Source of the DNA: Alphaproteobacteria bacterium
GTDB lineage: Bacteria > Pseudomonadota > Alphaproteobacteria > UBA828
Direction of reading: 5' to 3'
NCBI GenBank assembly: GCA_030604165.1
Contig: JAUVWK010000140.1
Location: 1 to 7,105, forward strand
Length of the DNA stretch: 7,105 nt
Position numbers and translations under genes: made by a program. The notes under the pieces are model-generated. The model was given only the letters and a program-made list of their open reading frames with translations. It was not told where the DNA came from and did not search any database. Of this stretch, positions 1 through 5,695 are shown one piece after another. The stretch's first letter is position 1, and every line of letters begins with the position of its first letter.

Positions 1-3000
1 CGGGGTTCGGCGGCGAGCTTTTGGTCAGCACGGTCTCGGGCGGCGTCATGCATGTTGACGACGTCGCCGATCGGCCGATTTACATGGTCAAATCGGGCCC
101 CGCGATGGCGCCCCGCGCCGGGTTGGCCTATGCCGAGGCGGAGGGCCTCGGCAACGACGTGCTCGTGGTCGATGCCGGCGGCACCACTTTCGACGTCAGT
201 CTGGCGCGCGCCGGCGAGGTCAAATACACCCGGGAGACTTGGTTGGGGCCGCAATTCTCCGGTCACAATCTGGGCCTCTCGTCGGTCGATGTGCGCAGTG
301 TCGGCGCCGGCGGCGGCTCGATCGCCTGGCTCGATCCCGGCGGCTTGCTGCGCGTCGGCCCGCAAAGCGCCGGCGCCGACCCCGGGCCCGCCTGCTACGG
401 CCTCGGCGGCACGGCGCCGACGGTGACCGACGCCGCCGTCGTGCTCGGCTATATCGACGCCGCTCATTTCCTCGGCGGACGCATGCCGCTCGACGTGAAG
501 GCCGCGCGCCAGGCCGTGGCCGCCGTGGCCGAACCGCTCGGCAAAGCGCTCGAGGAGGCGGCATTCGCGATCATCACCATCGCCAGCGAGGCCATGATCA
601 AGGCGATCGAGGAAATCACCGTCAACGAAGGCATCAACCCGCGCGAGGCGGTGTTGGTGGCGGGCGGCGGCGCGGCCGGCCTCAACATCATGCCGATCGC
701 TCGGGCCTTGGGCTGCGAGCGGGTGCTGCTGCCCAAGACCGCGGGCGCGCTGAGCGCCTGCGGGGCGCAATATTCCGACGTGGTGGTGGAGTTCAGCGCC
801 AGCCGCTATGTGCGGAGCGACCATTGGGATTTCGCCTTGGTCAACGACACGCTGGCCGGTCTGGAGGCGCAGATGGAAGCGTTCGCCGCCGGCCTACGCC
901 AGCGTGGGGTCGAGCGCTTCCGCAAGGACTATTTCGTCGATGCCCGCTACCGCAACCAGCAATGGGAGACGGAAATCGCCATGCCGGCGGGGCGCATCGA
1001 ATCCGCCACCGACCTGGAGAGCCTGGTCGAATCGTTCCACCTCGTCCATGAGCGCCTCTATGGCGTCAAGGAAGAGGGCGGCACGCTGGAATGCCTCAAC
1101 TGGAAAGGCCGCTTGACGGCCCTGCTGGAGAAGCCCGCGCCGTTGGCCAGGGCGGTGGAGAGCACGGCATCCGCCGAACCGGCGCGCCGCATACGGGCCT
1201 ATTTCGGCGAAGCGGGCCACCTCGAGACACCGATCTATCTGGGCAATGACTTATCGGCCGGCGCGGAGATCGCGGGACCGGCGATCATCGAGGAGCCCAC
1301 CACCACGGTGGTGGTCTATCCCGGCATGGCCGCGCGGGTCAGCGGCGGCGGCAACTACGTGCTGGAGCCGCGCGCGGCGGAGCAAACGACGGCGGCCGGC
1401 GACGACGCTTCGATCGACCCCGTGCAGCTCGCCATCATGGCCAACCGCATCGACGCCATCCTGCGCGAGATGCAGGGCGTGGTGATGCGCACCGCGCGCT
1501 CGGCGGTGATCGGCCAATCGCGCGACTTTTCCTGTGCCATCGTCACCGCCGACAACGAGCTGTTGGCGACGGCCGAGGGGATCCCGGCCCACATCTTCGG
1601 CGCCCATCTACAGACCCGGAGCATGGGCCGCTTGCATCCGGATTTCCGCGAGGGCGACGCCTATTTGCACAACGATCCCTATGACGGCAATTCCCATGCC
1701 GCCGACTGGTCGATCATCGTGCCGATGTTCTTCGAGGGCGAGCATCTCTTCAACGTCACCGTCAAAGGCCATCAGGCGGATACCGGCGACAGCATCCCGA
1801 CGACCTATACGCCGCAGGCGCGCGACGTCTATGCCGAGGGGACGCTGATCTTCCCGTGCGTGCTGGTGCAGCGCGACAATCGCGACAATGACGACATCAT
1901 CCGCATGTGCCGCCGGCGCATCCGCGTGCCCGAGCAGTGGTACGGCGACTATCTGTCGCAGCTTGGCGCGGCGCGCATCGGCGAGCGCCGCCTTAAGGAG
2001 TTGACCGCCAAATACGGCCTGGCACGGGTCCGGCGCTTCATCGTGGAATGGTTCGACTATTCCGAACGGCGCACGATCCACGCCATCCGGAAACTGCCCC
2101 AGGGCAAATTAGTCAATACCGGCCGGCACGATCCGGTGCAGCCGTTCCTGCCGGAGGCGGTGGAGATCACCGTCAAGATCGAGATCGACCCGGACGCGGC
2201 CATGGTGACGGTGGACATGCGCGACAATCCGGATTGCATCGACGCCGGCTTGAACCTCACCGAGGCGACCGTGACGGCGAACGCCATCCAGGGCGTGTTC
2301 GAGAATCTGGAAGCCGATATTCCACCCAACTCCGGCGCCTTTCGACGCATCAAGGTGCTGCTGCGCGAGAACTGCGTCGTCGGCATCCCGAAATTCCCCC
2401 ACAGCTGCTCATTGGCGACCACCAACATGGCCGACGTAGTGGTCAATCTGACGCAATCGGCCTTCACCAAGCTGGGCGACGGCTATGGGCTGAGCCAGGG
2501 CAATCTGTGCTTCTCCGCCGGCATGGGGGTGATCTCCGGCATCGATTGGCGGCGCGACGACGCGCCATATATCAATCAGGTCTATCTGATGGGCGGCGGC
2601 GGCCCGGCCACGGCGCGCAACGACGGCATGGTTTATTTACTGACGCCGGGCGGCTCGGGGCTGCTGTTCCGCGACAGCGTGGAGTTCGACGAGCAGCGCT
2701 TTCCCATGACCGTCAAATCGCAGCGCCTGCTACCCGATTCCGGCGGCGCGGGCCGCCATCGGGGCGGGCCGGCGACAGAGGTGATCTTCGGACCGCGCCA
2801 CGACCCCATGACGGTCAGTATCATGGGCGGCGGCACCATCCACCCGCCCCAAGGCGTGCTCGGCGGGCACGACGCCAATCGCGCCTATCATGGGCACATG
2901 AAGGTGGATGGCAGCGAGGACTCTAAGCCCAACGGGGTCATGCTGCAGCTCGCCGCCGGCGAATTCGTGCGCTCGGTCGATAACGGCGGCAGCGGCTACG

Positions 3001-3173
3001 GCGATCCGTTGACCCGCGAGGCCGCCAATGTGCTGGAGGACGTGGCGGAAGGCTACATCACCGCGGAGCAGGCGCTGACGGTCTATGGCGTGGCACTCAC
3101 GGGCAGCGCGGACGACGGCAGCCTGACGGTCGATGAGGTTGCGACCGAGCGCCAGCGCGCGACTTCGGCGTGA
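1..3173 (+). CDS. Fused HyuA-HyuB hydantoinase/5-oxoprolinase family protein, 5'-truncated by window edge
   Basis: Partial gene: the frame is open to the left edge (first full codon at base 3, reading GFGGELL), so the real start is upstream and the TTG at 21 is internal. Residues below count from that TTG. The HyuA part (about 1-450) is an ASKHA-fold ATPase. It shows the phosphate-2-type motif DAGGTTFDVSL (51-61), the family block GAGGGSIAWLDPGG (96-108) with VGPQSAGADPGPACYG (112-127), and an adenosine-type glycine motif VAGGGAAGLN (213-222). A short linker (about 451-465) leads into HyuB (about 466-1000), with NDPYDGNSHAAD (551-562), SGGAGRHRGG (907-916) and the closing DNGGSGYGDPLTRE (987-1000). 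About 300 N-terminal residues are missing, so full length would be near 1,350, like eukaryotic 5-oxoprolinase. Family members use ATP to open cyclic amides (5-oxoproline, N-methylhydantoin) or to carboxylate ketones; which applies here cannot be told. Cytoplasmic; probably co-transcribed with the oxygenase that follows. Confidence 0.93.
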   Translation, partial: GFGGELLVSTVSGGVMHVDDVADRPIYMVKSGPAMAPRAGLAYAEAEGLGNDVLVVDAGGTTFDVSLARAGEVKYTRETWLGPQFSGHNLGLSSVDVRSVGAGGGSIAWLDPGGLLRVGPQSAGADPGPACYGLGGTAPTVTDAAVVLGYIDAAHFLGGRMPLDVKAARQAVAAVAEPLGKALEEAAFAIITIASEAMIKAIEEITVNEGINPREAVLVAGGGAAGLNIMPIARALGCERVLLPKTAGALSACGAQYSDVVVEFSASRYVRSDHWDFALVNDTLAGLEAQMEAFAAGLRQRGVERFRKDYFVDARYRNQQWETEIAMPAGRIESATDLESLVESFHLVHERLYGVKEEGGTLECLNWKGRLTALLEKPAPLARAVESTASAEPARRIRAYFGEAGHLETPIYLGNDLSAGAEIAGPAIIEEPTTTVVVYPGMAARVSGGGNYVLEPRAAEQTTAAGDDASIDPVQLAIMANRIDAILREMQGVVMRTARSAVIGQSRDFSCAIVTADNELLATAEGIPAHIFGAHLQTRSMGRLHPDFREGDAYLHNDPYDGNSHAADWSIIVPMFFEGEHLFNVTVKGHQADTGDSIPTTYTPQARDVYAEGTLIFPCVLVQRDNRDNDDIIRMCRRRIRVPEQWYGDYLSQLGAARIGERRLKELTAKYGLARVRRFIVEWFDYSERRTIHAIRKLPQGKLVNTGRHDPVQPFLPEAVEITVKIEIDPDAAMVTVDMRDNPDCIDAGLNLTEATVTANAIQGVFENLEADIPPNSGAFRRIKVLLRENCVVGIPKFPHSCSLATTNMADVVVNLTQSAFTKLGDGYGLSQGNLCFSAGMGVISGIDWRRDDAPYINQVYLMGGGGPATARNDGMVYLLTPGGSGLLFRDSVEFDEQRFPMTVKSQRLLPDSGGAGRHRGGPATEVIFGPRHDPMTVSIMGGGTIHPPQGVLGGHDANRAYHGHMKVDGSEDSKPNGVMLQLAAGEFVRSVDNGGSGYGDPLTREAANVLEDVAEGYITAEQALTVYGVALTGSADDGSLTVDEVATERQRATSA

Positions 3174-3180
3174 GCGGAGC

Positions 3181-3190
3181 GGAGGAGGGG
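3181..3190 (+). promoter_or_regulatory. Strong Shine-Dalgarno fixing the oxygenase start at 3194
   Basis: The purine run GGAGGAGGGG ends three bases before ATG 3194, and its first GGAGG lies at a normal distance from it. This favours ATG 3194 over the in-frame GTG at 3170, which overlaps the hydantoinase stop (GTGA, 3170-3173) and would place the purine run inside the coding sequence. Confidence 0.8.
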
Positions 3191-3193
3191 GAC

Positions 3194-4021
3194 ATGTCCG
3201 GGGCATCGATGCAGGCGATGGCGGCCGACTATGCGCGGGATGGCTACTATTCTCCCTTGCGCGTTCTCACCGCCGCCGAGGCCGCCGCTTGCCGGCGCCA
3301 AGTTGAGGTGGTGGAGGCCCGGCAAATCGAGACGCTGGGCGGTGCCATGCGCCACAAGCCCCACCTGATCTTGACCTGCCTGGATGGGCTGATCCGAAAC
3401 GAGACCCTGCTGAACGCAATCGAGGCCTTGATCGGCCCCAACATCCTGTGCTGGACCACGTTGTTCTTTACCAAGGAGGCGAACGACCCCGCCTTCGTGT
3501 CGTGGCACCAGGATTCGACCTATTGGGGCCTGAATACGGCGGAGGTGGTGACGGCCTGGGTGGCGTTCTCACCGAGCACGCGGGAGTCCGGAGCCATGCG
3601 GGTGCTGCCGGGAACGCACCGGGCCGGCCAACTGCCGCACGAGGAAACCTACGCGCCTCACAACCTGCTGACCCGCGGCCAGCACGTCCGCGCGGAGATC
3701 GCCGAGCAAGATGCGATCGACCTGGAGCTGGCGCCGGGCGAGGCCTCGCTGCACCACGTCGGCCTGATCCACGGCTCGGGGCCCAATCGCGCCTCGGACC
3801 GTCGCATCGGCTTCACGATCCGCTATATTCCGACCTCCGCAAGGCAACTTTTGGGCAAGGACAGCGCCGTCCTGGTGCGAGGCGAGGACGCTTATGGGCA
3901 TTTCGCGCCCGAGCCACCGCCCGCCTGCGACCTCGAACCGGCCGCCGTGGCGCGTTATCTGGCGGCCAACGAGCGCCACAACAGCATCCTCTATGCCGGC
4001 GCTACCCATAAGGGGCGCTAA
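3194..4021 (+). CDS. Phytanoyl-CoA dioxygenase (PhyH) family Fe(II)/2-oxoglutarate oxygenase
   Basis: Complete 275-residue protein. The PhyH family fold is a double-stranded beta-helix that binds Fe(II) with His-x-Asp plus a distal His and binds 2-oxoglutarate through an Arg. All four can be placed: H105 and D107 in SWHQDSTYWGL, H193 in LIHGSGPNRA, and R204 eleven residues later in SDRRIGF, the same spacing as in human PHYH. Because the Asp is kept, it should hydroxylate rather than halogenate (halogenases replace it with Ala or Gly). AFSPSTRESGAMRVLPGTHR (124-143) is the usual family core. There is no signal peptide or membrane segment, so it is cytoplasmic. The start is set by the ribosome binding site just upstream; only 20 bases separate it from the hydantoinase stop, suggesting one transcript. 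The family is broad (ectoine hydroxylase, natural-product hydroxylases, phosphonate oxygenases), so the substrate is unknown; a small molecule also handled by the upstream enzyme is the simplest inference. Confidence 0.92.
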   Translation: MSGASMQAMAADYARDGYYSPLRVLTAAEAAACRRQVEVVEARQIETLGGAMRHKPHLILTCLDGLIRNETLLNAIEALIGPNILCWTTLFFTKEANDPAFVSWHQDSTYWGLNTAEVVTAWVAFSPSTRESGAMRVLPGTHRAGQLPHEETYAPHNLLTRGQHVRAEIAEQDAIDLELAPGEASLHHVGLIHGSGPNRASDRRIGFTIRYIPTSARQLLGKDSAVLVRGEDAYGHFAPEPPPACDLEPAAVARYLAANERHNSILYAGATHKGR

Positions 4022-4114
4022 TCCGTTAACCACCTATTCGGCTCTTTTCCAGGGCGTCAAGCCAGGCTCGGGGAGCTCTCGTCCATCGATGTCTCGAATT
4101 GCTAAGTGGGCTTA

Positions 4115-4124
4115 CCCAATTGGG
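4115..4124. repeat. 10-base perfect palindrome CCCAATTGGG
   Basis: The perfect inverted repeat CCCAATTGGG lies in the AT-rich intergenic region. Its left arm could instead pair with TGGG at 4107-4110 across the loop CTTA, so two mutually exclusive small hairpins are possible. It could be an operator half, or chance. No regulator gene is nearby to support a role. Confidence 0.35.
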
Positions 4125-4149
4125 AAGAAAGTACAAAATGTATTATATA
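4120..4149 (+). promoter_or_regulatory. Weak candidate sigma-70-like promoter for the lipoprotein gene
   Basis: TTGGGA (4120-4125) and TATATA (4144-4149) are separated by 18 bases, each matching four of six positions of the sigma-70 hexamers. The candidate sits about 95 bases before the lipoprotein start, in the most AT-rich part of the gap. In AT-rich DNA such matches arise easily, so this is only a suggestion. Confidence 0.22.
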
Positions 4150-4245
4150 CGAAAGTATACTCTACGTTCGTTGAGGTTCTGGAAATAATTCGAACAACCA
4201 TAATGGCAATACTATCGACGTCTTGTTTGCGGTATGTATTTCGCC

Positions 4246-4629
4246 ATGAAACGCATCACCCTGTCCTTGACGTTGCTCGCCAGCGCTGTCGGATTATCCG
4301 GCTGCCTGGCCCTTCCGATTCCCCTCCAGATCGCTTCTATAGCGGCGGATATTGGGAGTTATGCGGTCACCGGCAAGTCAGTCACGGACCACGCCCTTTC
4401 GGCCGCGGCCGATCAGGATTGCGCGATCTTGCGCTTTGCCGCGGGCGATGCGATTTGCCGCGCCGACGACGAGGAAGTGTTCGGCGAAGTCGTGATCGCG
4501 ACCGACGAGGAACTGGCGAGCTATTCCGGCACGGGATATCCGGGCGGCGCCGTGTTCAGCGGATACGACCTGCCGCCGCCCGCAGCGCCACTGCCGCCCT
4601 TGCACGCGCCCAATTTCATCATCCGCTGA
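4246..4629 (+). CDS. Small predicted lipoprotein, unknown function
   Basis: 127 residues starting at MKRITL. The N-terminus is a textbook lipoprotein signal: K2-R3, a hydrophobic stretch (4-17), then the lipobox L17-S18-G19-C20, with Cys20 as the lipidated residue. Residue 21 is Leu rather than Asp, which would favour outer-membrane sorting. The mature part contains GKSVTDHALSAAADQDC (43-59) and AGDAICR (66-72), leaving Cys59 and Cys71 twelve residues apart as a possible disulfide pair, then an acidic stretch and a Pro-rich tail (110-122). From memory, small lipoproteins with a similar GKS-TDHA-DC-ICR pattern occur as hypotheticals in Rhodospirillales-like genomes; I know of no function. An in-frame ATG at 4234 would add four residues (MYFA) before the Lys-Arg; 4246 gives the better signal. 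No clear ribosome binding site precedes either start. G+C returns to normal inside the gene. Confidence 0.8.
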   Translation: MKRITLSLTLLASAVGLSGCLALPIPLQIASIAADIGSYAVTGKSVTDHALSAAADQDCAILRFAAGDAICRADDEEVFGEVVIATDEELASYSGTGYPGGAVFSGYDLPPPAAPLPPLHAPNFIIR

Positions 4630-4669
4630 TCCGCGGCGTTTGGCGCCCTAACGGACCGCGTTGCGGATC
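4628..4669. repeat. Nested inverted repeats at the convergent gene ends
   Basis: GATCCGC (4628-4634) and GCGGATC (4663-4669) form a 7-base inverted repeat enclosing a smaller stem GGCG-TTTGG-CGCC (4635-4647). It spans the 18-base gap between the lipoprotein and cytochrome stop codons. It could act as a two-way transcription end, but it lacks a T-tract on either strand and the outer arms are 28 bases apart, so support is weak. Confidence 0.25.
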
Positions 4670-5517
4670 GGCCGCAGGGCTCCGAGAAACGTCACGATCG
4701 CGTCCAGATCCGCCTCGCTCATGGTGGCGTAGTAGGAAAACGCCATGGGCGGCGCCAACCGCGCGCCGTCGGGGCGCACGCCCTGGGTGATGGCGCGTTT
4801 GATATCTGCGGCGCTCCAACTGCCAAGGCCGGTGTCCGAGTCGGGCGTGATATTGGCGGCGATACTCGTCCCCCACGGCCCGTGCATTTCAAAGCCACCG
4901 GCGCCCAGACTGTTTTCGAGATCGGGGCGGCCGTTGACGAAGGGCGTATGGCACTCGACGCAATGGCCGAGCGGACCGGCTAGATAGGCCCCGTAGGTGA
5001 GTTTGTCGTCGCGGGAGACCTCCGGCACCGCGCCGAGCGGCGGGCCGTACGAGGTGGGCAGGGGTATCCGATAGTCCGACTTCGGCACCATGTTCCGCAC
5101 CGGGGGAAGGGCGCGCAGATAGGCGACGATCGCCTGCGCGTCGCGGTCGGACATGCCGCGATAAAGCCCGATCGGCATGGGCGGACCGATGATACTGCCA
5201 TCGGGCCTTTTGCCTTCCCGGATGGCGACAACGATTTGTGCATCCGTCCAGGCGCCGATGCCGGTTTCGGGATCGGGCGTAATATTGGATCCATAGGCGG
5301 TGAATGGCGGCTCGTCGAATTTCAGCCCGCCGGCCAGCTCCATGCCCGGTAGCGGACCGTTCGGCCCTTGCGGCGTGTGGCAATTACCGCAGGCGACGAT
5401 GCCCCGCATCAGATAGGTGCCTCGCTCGAGCAGAGTTTCGGCCCGGCTTTGCGGGCTGAAGAACAGCAAGATAATCGCCAAGCCGGCCAAAGCGGCGAGT
5501 CGAGCACGCCAGATCAT
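4648..5517 (-). CDS. Exported di-haem cytochrome c
   Basis: 289 residues. A signal peptide is evident: MIWRAR, a hydrophobic core (about 7-20), then a likely cleavage site near SRA-ET (27-28), so the mature protein is periplasmic. Two c-type haem sites are seen: C43-GN-C46-H47 and C186-VE-C189-H190. The mature protein is an internal duplication. Each half runs CxxCHTP, then NITPD..TG.G.W, then RPDG...PPM, then MS..D..AIV..L; M114 and M258 in the PPM motifs are the probable sixth ligands. This is the pattern of cytochrome c subunits of membrane alcohol, aldehyde or nicotinate dehydrogenases, which pass electrons from a periplasmic dehydrogenase towards the oxidase. Those subunits often have three haems and about 400 residues; this one has two and no C-terminal anchor. 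No dehydrogenase gene is adjacent, so its electron donor is unknown. ATG 5517 is chosen because it begins the signal peptide and has a good ribosome binding site. Confidence 0.93.
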   Translation of the reverse strand: MIWRARLAALAGLAIILLFFSPQSRAETLLERGTYLMRGIVACGNCHTPQGPNGPLPGMELAGGLKFDEPPFTAYGSNITPDPETGIGAWTDAQIVVAIREGKRPDGSIIGPPMPIGLYRGMSDRDAQAIVAYLRALPPVRNMVPKSDYRIPLPTSYGPPLGAVPEVSRDDKLTYGAYLAGPLGHCVECHTPFVNGRPDLENSLGAGGFEMHGPWGTSIAANITPDSDTGLGSWSAADIKRAITQGVRPDGARLAPPMAFSYYATMSEADLDAIVTFLGALRPIRNAVR

Positions 5518-5525
5518 GGCAATAT

Positions 5526-5531
5526 CCTCCC
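5526..5531 (-). promoter_or_regulatory. Ribosome binding site of the cytochrome c gene
   Basis: On the minus strand GGGAGG lies 8 bases before ATG 5517. It supports this start over the longer open frame, which would begin 180 bases further upstream and place about 60 non-secretory residues ahead of the signal peptide. Confidence 0.75.
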
Positions 5532-5573
5532 AGTGGGCGAAACCGTCGCGCTTGCCGCGTTCGCGGCGCGCGA

Positions 5574-5604
5574 TTAACCATAGCGAATTTAGCCATGCGT
5601 TAAC
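5574..5604. promoter_or_regulatory. CtrA-like binding site cluster between divergent genes
   Basis: TTAACCAT (5574-5581) is identical to the known CtrA half-site. Fifteen bases on, TTAGCCATGCGTTAAC (5589-5604) fits the full-site pattern TTAA-N7-TTAA with one mismatch (TTAG). The two also read as imperfect direct repeats, TTAACCATAGCG and TTAGCCATGCG. The cluster lies 57 bases from the cytochrome start and 91 bases from the TPR start, so either gene or both could be controlled. A GAATC site (5628-5632, the CcrM methylation pattern GANTC) lies between the cluster and the TPR gene. CtrA is the alphaproteobacterial cell-cycle and motility response regulator; its presence in this organism is assumed, not seen. 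Confidence 0.5.
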
Positions 5605-5695
5605 GAGTGGCAAATGCCCTTGGGGGAGAATCCTAACGAGAGCAAGCGCGCCACGCGCGATCCTGCTCCATCGGACGGCGCGCGACAGGACGACC

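Larger units (their letters stand above)
4022..4245. other. Intergenic region with AT-rich core
   Basis: This 224-base gap sits between the oxygenase and the lipoprotein. Its right half contrasts sharply with the surroundings: 4141-4200 is about 33% G+C against roughly two thirds elsewhere. It holds a perfect palindrome (4115-4124), a short hairpin TATAC-GAAA-GTATA (4146-4159), a weak promoter-like pair and no clear intrinsic terminator for the upstream operon. One frame stays open throughout (discussed in the findings), but I do not call it a gene. The region probably carries the lipoprotein promoter and may be partly foreign or relic DNA. Confidence 0.6.

Noticed and set aside
21..23. TTG as the start codon of the hydantoinase gene
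   Set aside because: The frame is open to the left edge and the upstream residues (GFGGELL) continue the HyuA family pattern, so the gene is truncated by the window rather than starting here.
239..1051. Arg-rich plus-strand frame inside the hydantoinase gene
   Set aside because: It overlaps the ASKHA ATPase motifs in another frame and has the low-complexity Arg/Gly/Ala make-up typical of GC-rich shadow frames.
1297..1314. 8-base stem with a two-base loop (CCACCACC / GGTGGTGG)
   Set aside because: It is explained by coding for Thr-Thr-Thr-Val-Val-Val in a beta strand of the HyuA part, so there is no reason to invoke a regulatory hairpin.
3170..3193. GTG 3170 as the oxygenase start, giving a GTGA overlap with the hydantoinase stop
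   Set aside because: It would encode eight residues through the purine-rich ribosome binding site that sits properly before ATG 3194. Translational coupling is possible, but the ATG is the better start.
4026..4033. TTAACCAC as a second CtrA-like half-site
   Set aside because: It has one mismatch to TTAACCAT, stands alone, and lies just after the oxygenase stop about 210 bases before the next gene.
4022..4100. Intrinsic terminator after the oxygenase gene
   Set aside because: No GC-rich stem followed by a T-tract could be found. The short GGGAGCTCTC-type symmetry near 4072 is too small.
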